A stretch of DNA of 34,908 nt, from positions 1-34,908 of the forward strand of contig MUNB01000024.1 in assembly GCA_002154345.1 (NCBI GenBank), given 5' to 3'. The translations under genes were made by a program, and so were the position numbers. The notes under the pieces are model-generated. The model was not told where the DNA came from, did no database searches, and worked only from the letters and a program-made list of their open reading frames with translations. Position 1 is the stretch's first letter; every line of letters starts with the position of its first letter. Positions 17,902 to 25,528 of the stretch are shown piece by piece. The stretch comes from Streptomyces griseus. Lineage in GTDB: Bacteria; Actinomycetota; Actinomycetes; Streptomycetales; Streptomycetaceae.

Positions 17902-18996
17902 CTACCGGAACGCGCCCATCGCCTCCCGGACCTCGTCCAGCGTGGCCTCCGCCAGCGCGTTCACCCGCTCGTTGCCCGCGCGGAGCACCGACCGTACGTA
18001 CGTCAGGTCCTTCGCGTACTCCGCCCGCCGGGCCCGGAAGGTGGCCAGGTGGGTGTTGACCGCGTCGGTCACCGTCCGCTTCAGAGCGGCGGCCCCGCCG
18101 TCGCCGATCTCCGCCGCGACCTCGTGCGGGTCCCGGTCGAGGCAGAGGGCGGCCAGCAGGACCAGCGAGGAGACGTTGGGGCGGGCGTCGGGGTCGTAGG
18201 TGATGTGCCGGTCGGCGTCCGTCGTCGCGCCCTTGATCAGGCGGGCGGTCTCGTCGGCGGTGGCGGAGAGCGGCACGGAGTTGGCCCGGCTCTTGCTCAT
18301 CTTCGTACCGTCCGTGCCGAGCAGCAGGGGTGCGGCGGAGAGCAGGATGTCCGGTTCCGGGAAGACCTGGCCGTACCGCTCGTTGAAGCGGCGGGCGATC
18401 GTCCGGGTGACTTCCAGGTGGGGCGCCTGGTCCCGGCCGACCGGGACGAGGTTGCCCTTGCAGGACAGGATGTCGGCGGCCTGGTGGACCGGGTAGGTGA
18501 GCATCAGCCCGCTGACCGTGGACTGCCGGGAGTGCGCGATCTCGTCCTTGACGGTGGGGTTCCGGTTCAGCTCCGCGACGGAGACCAGGCTGAGGAAGGG
18601 CAGCATGAGCTGGTTGAGCGCGGGGACGGCGCTGTGGCAGAAGACGGTGGACCGGGCGGGGTCGAGACCGAGGGCCAGATAGTCCAGGAGCAGCCCGTCG
18701 GTGTACTCGCCCAGCCGCTCGGCCGTGTCCCGGTCGGTGATGACCTGGTAGTCGGGGATCAGGACGATGACGTCCACGCCGAGGTTCTGGAGGCGGACCC
18801 GGTTGAGCAGGGAGCCGAAGTAGTGGCCGAGGTGAAGGGCGCCGGTGGGCCGGTCCCCGGTGAGGACCCGGAAGCTGCCGGGGTCCTGGGCGATACGGCG
18901 TTCCAGCTCGGTGGCGGCGGCCGGGGCGGGTGAGGTGGCGGGCGCGCCGGCGGTGGCGGTGACAGCGGGTGCGGGTGCGGGTGCGGTGCTGGTCAT
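17902..18996 (-). CDS. trpS: Tryptophanyl-tRNA synthetase, attenuator-controlled (inducible type)
   Basis: The 364-residue class I synthetase charges tRNA-Trp. The signature motifs are TGALHLGHYFGSL (the HIGH motif, about residues 59-71) and TKMSKS (KMSKS). The usual bacterial form is HLGNYLGA, so His-Phe-Ser here hints at the divergent auxiliary type. The first 35 residues are an Ala/Pro/Thr-rich extension. The start is ATG 18996 after GAGGAGAG; the open frame runs on to 19179 but the upstream part lacks a start signal and crosses the attenuator. A trp leader peptide and terminator lie directly upstream. In S. coelicolor the indolmycin-resistant TrpRS1 is known to be controlled by ribosome-mediated attenuation, so this is probably its counterpart. 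Confidence 0.95.
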   Translation of the reverse strand: MTSTAPAPAPAVTATAGAPATSPAPAAATELERRIAQDPGSFRVLTGDRPTGALHLGHYFGSLLNRVRLQNLGVDVIVLIPDYQVITDRDTAERLGEYTDGLLLDYLALGLDPARSTVFCHSAVPALNQLMLPFLSLVSVAELNRNPTVKDEIAHSRQSTVSGLMLTYPVHQAADILSCKGNLVPVGRDQAPHLEVTRTIARRFNERYGQVFPEPDILLSAAPLLLGTDGTKMSKSRANSVPLSATADETARLIKGATTDADRHITYDPDARPNVSSLVLLAALCLDRDPHEVAAEIGDGGAAALKRTVTDAVNTHLATFRARRAEYAKDLTYVRSVLRAGNERVNALAEATLDEVREAMGAFR

Positions 18997-19096
18997 GGGA
19001 TCGGGTCTCTCCTCGCGTGGATGGTGCGTGGAGGACGGCCCCGCCGGTGAGCGCCGCTGCGCTCCGTCTCCGTTTCCGCGCCGTACGAGGGCAGCG

Positions 19097-19123
19097 AAAA
19101 GGGCCGTCCATGTCGAACGGCCC
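19097..19123 (-). terminator. Attenuator terminator of trpS
   Basis: On the minus strand GGGCCGT and ACGGCCC form a perfect 7-bp stem (19123-19117 with 19107-19101) around a 9-base loop, followed by TTTT. It lies about 100 bases before the trpS ATG and after the leader peptide. A U-tract is rare in this genome, which supports a real intrinsic terminator. Confidence 0.88.
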
Positions 19124-19141
19124 TGGTTCCGTGCAGATGCT

Positions 19142-19167
19142 GTGGCCGCTCCTATGAGGAGCGCCAC
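19142..19167 (-). promoter_or_regulatory. trpS leader hairpin (1:2 stem) competing with the antiterminator
   Basis: GTGGCGCTCCT pairs with AGGAGCGGCCAC (one bulged G) around a CAT loop. The 5' arm overlaps the two Trp codons at 19164-19169. The 3' arm contains AGCGGCC, which can instead pair with GGCCGTT at the start of the terminator. A ribosome stalled at Trp would block the 5' arm, free the 3' arm and prevent termination. Confidence 0.85.
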
Positions 19168-19193
19168 CAGTTTCGGCACGGGACGGAGGTCAT
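19152..19193 (-). CDS. trp leader peptide, 13 aa, with tandem Trp codons
   Basis: The ORF is ATG ... TAG and encodes MTSVPCRNWWRSS, with TGG TGG at codons 9-10. The position (about 155 bases before trpS), the adjacent Trp codons, the overlapping hairpin and the downstream terminator make a textbook attenuator leader. No Shine-Dalgarno site precedes the ATG. The hexamer TATAGT ends 6 bases before the ATG, so transcription may start at the ATG itself and the leader may be read from a leaderless mRNA. It is too short to appear in usual gene calls. Confidence 0.9.
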   Translation of the reverse strand: MTSVPCRNWWRSS

Positions 19194-19199
19194 GGCTTC

Positions 19200-19205
19200 A
19201 CTATA
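19200..19205 (-). promoter_or_regulatory. -10 element of the trpS leader promoter
   Basis: TATAGT on the minus strand, 6 bases before the leader ATG. It is a good -10 match in a GC-rich setting. No TTGAC-type -35 is visible at the expected distance. Confidence 0.6.
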
Positions 19206-19215
19206 GAGGGGTCCG

Positions 19216-19272
19216 CTTCCCGCCGGGGGCGTCCCGTGGAGGGCCCTTCCCGCGGGGCCTCTTCCCGCGGGG
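19216..19272. repeat. Three short CTTCCCGC-GGGG repeats
   Basis: Copies of CTTCCCGC(C/G)GGGG begin at 19216, 19246 and 19261. They lie between the end of the DUF6126-like gene and the trpS leader promoter. Each has a CCCGCGGG-like palindrome and could weaken read-through. Confidence 0.5.
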
Positions 19273-19274
19273 GT

Positions 19275-19415
19275 CTACTTCGGCGCGTGCCCGCCCACGT
19301 AGAAGAGGAGCCAGATGAACCCGGCGAACAGGTGCGTCGCGAAGACATAGACGAAGACGCGCAGGAACACTCCGCGCGCCTTCCACTCCTCGCTGTTGCT
19401 CTTCAGCTCGCTCAC
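19275..19415 (-). CDS. DUF6126-like single-pass membrane microprotein, 46 aa
   Basis: The predicted protein is short, with a polar start (SELKSNSEEWKARG), one hydrophobic helix (about residues 17-41, VFLRVFVYVFATHLFAGF and on to WLLFYVG) and the tail GHAPK. This pattern (a VFVYVFATH...F-WLLFYVGGH segment) matches, from memory, the small Streptomyces DUF6126 proteins of unknown role. The start chosen is GTG 19415; the longer frame to 19499 reads through promoter DNA and is unlikely. It is upstream of trpS on the same strand and divergent from the flavin monooxygenase gene. Confidence 0.75.
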   Translation of the reverse strand: MSELKSNSEEWKARGVFLRVFVYVFATHLFAGFIWLLFYVGGHAPK

Positions 19416-19484
19416 CGTTCCAGAATACGCCCGCCCGGGAAGAGCGTCCGGCCGTGCGGAATAGGACGGGGAGGGGCCCCGTTG

Positions 19485-19507
19485 TAGGGTGTAGTTCAAC
19501 GTTCAAC
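19485..19507 (+). promoter_or_regulatory. Candidate promoter and direct repeat before the flavin operon
   Basis: TAGGGT (19485-19490) is close to the Streptomyces -10 consensus TAGRRT. Two adjacent copies of GTTCAAC follow at 19494-19507, where a regulator could bind just after the start site. The ATG is at 19568. Confidence 0.45.
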
Positions 19508-19567
19508 CAAATCGGTCAGGTCTCCGGAATCCCGGATCCCCGGCCGGGACTCAGGAAGGCGGACGCC

Positions 19568-20659
19568 ATGCAGTTCGGGATCTTCACCGTCGGAGACGTC
19601 ACGACCGACCCGACGACCGGCCGGACCCCCACCGAGAACGAGCGGATCAAGGCGACCCTGGCCATCGCGCAGAAGGCCGAGGAGGTCGGTCTGGACGTCT
19701 TCGCGACCGGCGAGCACCACAACCCGCCGTTCGTCCCGTCCTCGCCGACGACGACCCTCGGCTACATCGCCGCCCGCACCGAGAACCTGATCCTGTCCAC
19801 CTCCACCACGCTGATCACCACCAACGACCCGGTGAAGATCGCCGAGGACTACGCCACCCTCCAGCACCTCGCGGACGGCCGCGTCGACCTGATGATGGGC
19901 CGGGGCAACACCGGACCGGTCTACCCCTGGTTCGGCAAGGACATCCGCCAGGGCATCCCGATGGCCATCGAGAACTACGCCCTGCTGCACAAGCTGTGGC
20001 GCGAGGACGTCGTGGACTGGGAGGGCAAGTTCCGTACGCCGCTCCAGTCCTTCACCGCCACCCCGCGCCCGCTGGACGACGTCCCGCCGTTCGTCTGGCA
20101 CGGCTCCATCCGCTCGCCGGAGATCGCCGAGCAGGCCGCGTACTACGGCGACGGCTTCTTCCACAACAACATCTTCTGGCCCATGGAGCACACCAAGAAG
20201 ATGGTCGACCTCTACCGACGCCGCTACGCCCACTACGGGCACGGCACCGCGGAACAGGCCGTCGTCGGGCTCGGCGGCCAGGTGTTCATGCGGAAGAACT
20301 CGCAGGACGCGGTACGGGAGTTCCGCCCGTACTTCGACAACGCGCCGGTCTACGGCCACGGCCCGTCCCTGGAGGACTTCACCCGCGAGACCCCCCTGAC
20401 GGTGGGCTCCCCGCAGGAGGTCATCGAGCGGACACTGACGTTCCGGGACGCGGTCGGCGACTACCAGCGCCAGCTGTTCCTGATGGACCACGCGGGGCTC
20501 CCGCTGAAGACGGTCCTGGAGCAGCTCGACATCCTCGGCGAGGAGGTCGTGCCCGTCCTGCGCAAGGAGTTCGCCAACCTGCGGCCCGCCGGTGTGCCGG
20601 AGTCCGCGCCCGTCCACCCGGCGGTCGCCGCCGCCCGTGCCGCCCGAAAGGAGAGCTGA
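19568..20659 (+). CDS. CE1758-type FMN-dependent luciferase-like monooxygenase
   Basis: The 363-residue protein has the bacterial luciferase-like TIM-barrel pattern: an early MQFGIFTVGDV, then VGLDVFATGEHHNPPFVPSSP, LSTSTTLITTNDPVKIAEDYATL and DGRVDLMMGRGNTGPVYPWFG. Such enzymes use reduced FMN and O2 to oxidise an organic substrate that is unknown here. They depend on a separate flavin reductase, and one is encoded 5 nt downstream. The same pairing was named from Corynebacterium efficiens CE1758/CE1759. The start is ATG 19568; the in-frame ATG at 19454 lies upstream of the promoter-like TAGGGT and is rejected. Confidence 0.92.
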   Translation: MQFGIFTVGDVTTDPTTGRTPTENERIKATLAIAQKAEEVGLDVFATGEHHNPPFVPSSPTTTLGYIAARTENLILSTSTTLITTNDPVKIAEDYATLQHLADGRVDLMMGRGNTGPVYPWFGKDIRQGIPMAIENYALLHKLWREDVVDWEGKFRTPLQSFTATPRPLDDVPPFVWHGSIRSPEIAEQAAYYGDGFFHNNIFWPMEHTKKMVDLYRRRYAHYGHGTAEQAVVGLGGQVFMRKNSQDAVREFRPYFDNAPVYGHGPSLEDFTRETPLTVGSPQEVIERTLTFRDAVGDYQRQLFLMDHAGLPLKTVLEQLDILGEEVVPVLRKEFANLRPAGVPESAPVHPAVAAARAARKES

Positions 20660-20664
20660 CCGCC

Positions 20665-21351
20665 ATGTTCGCCACCACACCGCTGCGCGTCGTCGCCGTG
20701 TCGGCCGGGCTCAGCCAGCCGTCCTCCACCCGGCTGCTGGCCGACCGGCTGGCCGCCGCCACCCGTGAGCGCCTCGTCGCCGAGCGGGACAGGAACGACA
20801 GGGACGACAGGGACGGCAGGGACGTCGAAGTTCGTGTCATCGAGCTGCGCGATCTCGCCGTGGACATCGCGAACCACCTGGTCAGCGGGTTCCCGTCGGC
20901 CGGACTGCGGGAGGCGATCGACGCGGTGACGGAGGCCGACGGGCTGATCGCCGTGACGCCCGTCTTCACCGCCTCGTACAGCGGACTGTTCAAGTCGTTC
21001 TTCGACCTGATCGACCCCACCGCGCTGACCGGCAAGCCCGTCGTGATCGCCGCGACGGGCGGCACGGCCCGGCACTCGCTGGTCCTGGAGCACGCGCTGC
21101 GCCCGCTCTTCGCCTATCTGCGGGCCGTCACCGTGCCCACCTCCGTCTACGCGGCGTCGGAGGACTGGGGCTCCTCGGGGGACGAGTACACCGAGGGCCT
21201 GCCGTCCCGGATCCGCCGCGCGGGCGGCGAGCTGGCCTCCGCCGTCCTGGGCCGTACGGTCTCCGGGGCCTCGCGGACGCCGGGTCTGGACGACGGGGAG
21301 GACGCGATCGTCCCCTTCGAGCAGCAGCTCGCGGACCTGCGGCTGGACTGA
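20665..21351 (+). CDS. CE1759-type NAD(P)H-dependent FMN reductase
   Basis: The 228-residue protein has a flavodoxin-like fold: VVAVSAGLSQPSSTRLLADRL (phosphate-binding loop), then AVTEADGLIAVTPVFTASYSGLFKSFFDLI, where the T-P-x-x-x-x-S-Y-S-G motif binds FMN, and KPVVIAATGG. It supplies reduced FMN to the upstream monooxygenase. Residues 39-52 form an Arg/Asp-rich repeat (ERDRNDRDDRDGRD) encoded by short repeated codons, probably a surface loop. The ATG at 20665 follows AAAGGAGAG, which overlaps the end of the upstream gene, so the two are coupled. A strong hairpin follows at 21389. Confidence 0.92.
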   Translation: MFATTPLRVVAVSAGLSQPSSTRLLADRLAAATRERLVAERDRNDRDDRDGRDVEVRVIELRDLAVDIANHLVSGFPSAGLREAIDAVTEADGLIAVTPVFTASYSGLFKSFFDLIDPTALTGKPVVIAATGGTARHSLVLEHALRPLFAYLRAVTVPTSVYAASEDWGSSGDEYTEGLPSRIRRAGGELASAVLGRTVSGASRTPGLDDGEDAIVPFEQQLADLRLD

Positions 21352-21388
21352 GGCGGGACTGAGGCTGAGCTCAGGGCGTGCCGGGGCG

Positions 21389-21419
21389 ATCGGGGCGGGT
21401 CACACGGACCCGCCCCGAT
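21389..21419 (+). terminator. Strong hairpin terminator after the flavin operon
   Basis: ATCGGGGCGGGT (21389-21400) pairs perfectly with 21408-21419 around a 7-base loop (CACACGG). It sits 37 bases past the FMN reductase stop and before the stress protein. There is no U-tract. Confidence 0.85.
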
Positions 21420-21490
21420 TGCCCTATTTGATTACAGTGAGACCGGACGCTGTACCGAACAGGCCGAGCGCGACCGAGCTGGAGGCAGAT

Positions 21491-21913
21491 ATGGGCAGGA
21501 TCGTTGTGGGCGTCGACGGCTCCGAATCCTCGATCAAGGCGCTGCACTGGGCGGTGCGCCAGGCCGAGCTGACCGGCGCCACGGTGGAGGCCGTGAACAG
21601 CTGGGAGTACCCCGCCACCAGCTGGGCGTCGATGATGCCGGGCATGCCGGAGGACTTCGACCCGCAGGCCCTGGCCACCGTCTCCCTCACCGAGGCGCTG
21701 GAGGAGGCCCTCGGCGCTGCCGGAGCCGCCGCGGTCAGCAAGATCGTGGTCATCGGCAATCCGGCCCAGGCCCTGCTGGACCGCGCCCGGGGCGCCGATC
21801 TGCTCGTCGTCGGGGCCCGCGGCCACACCGGTTTCAAGGCCACCTTGCTGGGCTCGGTCAGCCTCCATGTCACCCAGCACGCGCCGTGCCCGGTGACGGT
21901 GGTCCGCGACTGA
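21491..21913 (+). CDS. Universal stress protein (UspA family)
   Basis: The 140-residue single-domain protein begins RIVVGVDGSESSIKALHWAV and ends with the ATP-binding signature G-x2-G-x9-G-S, seen as GARGHTGFKATLLGSVS, then CPVTVVRD. It therefore belongs to the ATP-binding branch. Such proteins act in the cytosol under starvation or low oxygen. The start is ATG 21491 with GGAGG 5 bases upstream; the frame extends to 21419, but that part overlaps the hairpin. A possible -10 (TACAGT, about 21433-21438) precedes it. The length is normal for the family. Confidence 0.95.
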   Translation: MGRIVVGVDGSESSIKALHWAVRQAELTGATVEAVNSWEYPATSWASMMPGMPEDFDPQALATVSLTEALEEALGAAGAAAVSKIVVIGNPAQALLDRARGADLLVVGARGHTGFKATLLGSVSLHVTQHAPCPVTVVRD

Positions 21914-22090
21914 GGCGCGCGCCGGCCGTTTCGCGCGCGGCCCCGTGAAGCAGCGCGCGAAGGAGCTCGAAGAACCTCGAAGCAGCTCACAGCGGCTCGC
22001 GGAGAGGCTCACTGAGGGGCTCGATGCAGGTCACGGCTGCTCGCGGAGAAACAAGGGGCCGTTGTCAGTGGCTGCTCCTATCGTGTGGTC
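21914..22090 (+). other. Intergenic gap with repeated CTCGAAG/GCTCGCGGAG units
   Basis: There is no gene. Short imperfect repeats such as GCTCGCGGAGA (near 21992 and 22039) and CTCGAAG (near 21968-21982) fill the gap. No terminator is clear. A -10-like TATCGT at 22079-22084 ends 6 bases before the next ATG. Confidence 0.45.
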
Positions 22091-25000
22091 ATGACCCCTG
22101 CTCTCTTCGGGCGCGACCACCCCGTCGGCGTACTCCGCTCGGAGATCGCCCGGGCCACGGACAGCCACGGCGGTCTCGTGCTGGTCACCGGCGAGGCCGG
22201 GATCGGCAAGAGCACGCTGGTCACCGACGCCGCGCACGAGGCGCGGCGGCGCGGGGCGCTGGTGGTCGGCGGTTCCTGCTGGGACTCCGACACCACCCCG
22301 GGCTACTGGCCCTGGGTGCAGGTCCTGCGCGGTCTGCGCCGGTCCGCCACGGCGGCGGAATGGGCGGCGGCCCAGGAGGCGTCGGACGGCCGGCTCGCCG
22401 TGCTCCTCGGCGATCCGGCCAAGGTCGTCACGGGCGGCTCGGACGGCCCTGGGCCCAGCACACTGTCGGCCCCGGGAGCGGCGGCCGGGGGCCCGGACTC
22501 CGGTGCGGCCCAGGGCGGCGAGCCCGGCACGGCGACGGGCACGAGCCCGCCGGGCGACGGTTCGCCCGGGCACGGCTCCCCGGGCGGCGGCTTTCCGGGC
22601 GGCGGTGCGCCGGAGGGGCCCGAGGCCTTCGGGCTGTTCGACGCGGTGACCACGGCCCTCGTCACGGTCTCCCAGAGCCGGCCGCTGGTGGTCGTCCTGG
22701 ACGATCTGCACAGCTCCGACCCGGCCTCGCTGCGGCTGCTCGAATTCGCCGCCCAGCACGCCTGGTTCGAGCGGCTGCTGCTGATCGGCACCTACCGGGA
22801 CGTCGAGGTGGAGGCCCCCGGACACCCGCTCCAGCAGCTGATCCTGCCGCTGGTCTCGCGCGCCGCCGCGACGCTCACGCTGACCGGCCTCGGCCGGGAC
22901 GAGGTGGGCGCGCTGATGACGGTGACGACCGGCCGCGAGCCCGCACCGCAGCTGGTCGACGAGGTCCACCGGCGCACCGGCGGCAACCCCTTCTTCGTCG
23001 AGCAGACCGCCCGGCTCTGGCACAGCGGGGCCCCGGTCTCCACCATTCCGCCCGGGGTACGGGAAGCGGTCCGGCAGCGGCTCGCCCTGCTGCCCGAGCC
23101 GGTCGTCTCGCTGCTGACCAGCGCCGCCCTGCTCGGCCGGGAGTTCCGCCGGCAGGTCCTGGCCGTGGTGCACGGTGCGCCGGTCCCCCATGTCGAGCGG
23201 CTGCTGGAGTCGGCCGTCGTCGCCCGGGTCGTCGTTCCCCGCCCCTCCGGCCAGTACGCCTTCGCCCACGACCTGCTGCGCGAGACGCTGTACGCCTCGC
23301 TGGACGAGGCCGGGGCCCGCGATGCCCATGCCGCCGCCGTACGGGCCCTGGACGCGCACGGCGGCATCGGTGACGCGGTGGGGCCCGGCGAGCTGGCCCG
23401 GCACGCCCACCTCGCGGGCGGGGCGCTGGAGCGCGACCGCCGGATCGACCTGCTGCTGGCGGCCGCCCGGGACGCCTCGGGACGCCTGGCCGAGGAGGAG
23501 GCCGCCGGCCACTACCGCCGCGCCCTCGCGGTGGCCTCCGGCGAGGATCCGGACCTCCGGCGGGCCGCGCTGATCGGCCTCGACCTCGCCGGGCAGCTCC
23601 GGCACGCGGGGGAGGGCGCCGAGGCGCAGCGGCTGCTGGACGGGGCGGTCGCCCGGACCCGGGAGCTGGACGACCCGGAGCTGCTGGCCCGGGTGGCGAT
23701 CACCCTCTACCGCGACGGCTCCATGGGCGGCGGCCACGACGCCTCCACGAGGGACCTCCTCCTCGGGGCGCACCGCGGGCTCACCGGCAAGGAGGGCCAG
23801 GAGAGCCTCTCCGACGACCGGCTCGCCCAGGAGCTGGCCATCCACATCATGGCGCTGGCCCGGGGCGGCTCGGACGACGAGGCGCTCGCCTTCTCGCTCT
23901 GGGCGCGCCACGACTCCGTGTGGGGCCTCGGCTCGGCGGTGGAGCGGATCGAGCTGACCGACGAGATGACCGTCATCGGCCGGCGCACCCGGCACCAGGA
24001 CATGGAGCTGCACGCGACGTCGATGCGCTGGGTGGCGCTGCTGGAGCTGGGCGACCCGGCCTTCATCGACCAGTTCCGTACGTTCGTCCGGCTCGCCGAG
24101 CAGACCGAGCTGCCCCGGTTCGCCCTGGGCATCGCCGTCGACACCAGTCTGATCGCCTCCTTGCAGGGCCGGTTCGCCGAGGCGGCCACCGCGCTCCAGG
24201 ACGAGGCACTCGACCCGGAGAACAACGACCACGCGGCCTTCGGCTTCATGGGGCACCACCTGCGGTGGGCGCTGCATCTGCTGCGGGGGCACTTCGCCGA
24301 GGCCGAGGAGGTCCTCGGCAGGCTTCCGGCCTCCGGGTACCCCTACCCCGGGCTGCTGGAGTCGGTCACGGCCGTGGAGCAGGGCGACGCGACGCCCGCG
24401 CTGCGCCTGATCGCCGAACAGACGGACCGCGACGGCCCCTATCCGCGGGCGTTCATGCCGCTCTGGCTCCGGCTGCTGGCGCAGACGGCCGCGGTGACGG
24501 GCGACCGGCGCCTCATCGCCCGCGCGGAGGACGAGCTGACCCCGTACACGGGCCAGTGGATCGTCTCGCTGTACGGGTGCGACATCGGCGGCCCCGTCGA
24601 CCTCTGGCTCGGGTTGCTCGCCGCCGCGCGCGACGACCAGGACGCGGCGGTGGCGGCGCTCACCGAGGCCGCCGCCTCCGCGGACCGCCTCGGCGCCCGC
24701 CCCTGGGCCGTACGCGCCCGGCTCGGCCTGGCCCGCGCCCTGCTCGCCCGCTCCGGTGCGGCGGGCAGCGGTGCGGAGGGCGGCGGTGACGCGGGGCGGG
24801 CTCGGCGGCTGCTCGGCGAAGTGATCCGGGAGGCGGGCGAGTTGGACCTGAGCCACCTGGAGGCCGAGGCCTCCGCCCTCCGTACGGCCCCGCCCACCGC
24901 ACCTCGCACCGTCGCCGTCCCCGACGCCACCGCCGATCCCGGGACCGACGCCTCCGCCGCTCCCGGCGCCGCCGAGTTCCGGCGGAACGGGCCGGTCTGG

Positions 25001-25513
25001 CAGCTGCGGTGGGACGGGGTGACCGTCCATGTCCCGGACGCCAAGGGGCTGCGGGACCTGCACAGTCTGCTGGGGCTGCCCGGCGCCGACGTCCCGGCGG
25101 TCCGGCTCCTCGCGCCCGAGGGCGGGGAGCTCGTCGTCGCCGCCGGGCAGCTCGGCGGCGACCCGGTGCTCGACGAGGAGGCCAAGCGCCGCTACAAGGA
25201 ACGCCTGGCCCGGCTGGACGCCGAGATAGACCGAGCCGCCGCCCGGGACGACACCCGGCAGGTCGAGACGTACGACCGGGAGCGGCAGGCCCTGCTCGAC
25301 GAGCTCCGCACCGCAGCCGGGCTGGGCGGCCGGACCCGGCGGCTGGGCGACCAGACCGAGCGGGCCCGCAAGACGGTCACCGCCCGGATCCGCGACACCC
25401 TGCGCAAGCTGGAGACCCTGCACCCCGCGCTGGCGGCCCATCTGAAGGCCTCCGTGACGACCGGGACCACCTGTGCCTACCGCCCCGAACACTCCCCCGA
25501 CTGGCGCCTCTGA
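22091..25513 (+). CDS. Large STAND/LAL-like ATPase with a C-terminal Actinobacterial domain
   Basis: The 1140-residue protein starts with an AAA_16-type ATPase: LFGRDHPVGVL, Walker A TGEAGIGKST (about 33-42) and Walker B PLVVVLDDLH (about 197-206). A Gly/Pro-rich stretch of about 60 residues (about 115-175) is inserted between the two. The middle (about 440-900) is helical repeat, TPR-like. The end (about 965-1140) is a domain seen in many Actinobacterial ATPases of this kind, with DAKGLRDL, AGLGGRTRRLGDQTERARK and IRDTLRKLETLHPALAAHL. There is no LuxR HTH, so it is not a typical LAL activator. The ATG at 22091 has no ribosome binding site; an in-frame GTG is at 22085. Confidence 0.85.
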   Translation: MTPALFGRDHPVGVLRSEIARATDSHGGLVLVTGEAGIGKSTLVTDAAHEARRRGALVVGGSCWDSDTTPGYWPWVQVLRGLRRSATAAEWAAAQEASDGRLAVLLGDPAKVVTGGSDGPGPSTLSAPGAAAGGPDSGAAQGGEPGTATGTSPPGDGSPGHGSPGGGFPGGGAPEGPEAFGLFDAVTTALVTVSQSRPLVVVLDDLHSSDPASLRLLEFAAQHAWFERLLLIGTYRDVEVEAPGHPLQQLILPLVSRAAATLTLTGLGRDEVGALMTVTTGREPAPQLVDEVHRRTGGNPFFVEQTARLWHSGAPVSTIPPGVREAVRQRLALLPEPVVSLLTSAALLGREFRRQVLAVVHGAPVPHVERLLESAVVARVVVPRPSGQYAFAHDLLRETLYASLDEAGARDAHAAAVRALDAHGGIGDAVGPGELARHAHLAGGALERDRRIDLLLAAARDASGRLAEEEAAGHYRRALAVASGEDPDLRRAALIGLDLAGQLRHAGEGAEAQRLLDGAVARTRELDDPELLARVAITLYRDGSMGGGHDASTRDLLLGAHRGLTGKEGQESLSDDRLAQELAIHIMALARGGSDDEALAFSLWARHDSVWGLGSAVERIELTDEMTVIGRRTRHQDMELHATSMRWVALLELGDPAFIDQFRTFVRLAEQTELPRFALGIAVDTSLIASLQGRFAEAATALQDEALDPENNDHAAFGFMGHHLRWALHLLRGHFAEAEEVLGRLPASGYPYPGLLESVTAVEQGDATPALRLIAEQTDRDGPYPRAFMPLWLRLLAQTAAVTGDRRLIARAEDELTPYTGQWIVSLYGCDIGGPVDLWLGLLAAARDDQDAAVAALTEAAASADRLGARPWAVRARLGLARALLARSGAAGSGAEGGGDAGRARRLLGEVIREAGELDLSHLEAEASALRTAPPTAPRTVAVPDATADPGTDASAAPGAAEFRRNGPVWQLRWDGVTVHVPDAKGLRDLHSLLGLPGADVPAVRLLAPEGGELVVAAGQLGGDPVLDEEAKRRYKERLARLDAEIDRAAARDDTRQVETYDRERQALLDELRTAAGLGGRTRRLGDQTERARKTVTARIRDTLRKLETLHPALAAHLKASVTTGTTCAYRPEHSPDWRL

Positions 25514-25528
25514 CCCGGGCCGCTTCTC

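Noticed and set aside
18997..19179. Extending trpS to an upstream ATG (61 extra residues)
   Set aside because: The extension would be translated through the attenuator terminator and hairpins. The ATG at 18996 has a strong ribosome binding site.
22031..25492. An 1153-codon minus-strand frame over the LAL-like ATPase
   Set aside because: It mirrors a real gene with Walker motifs; its translation has no recognisable domain.
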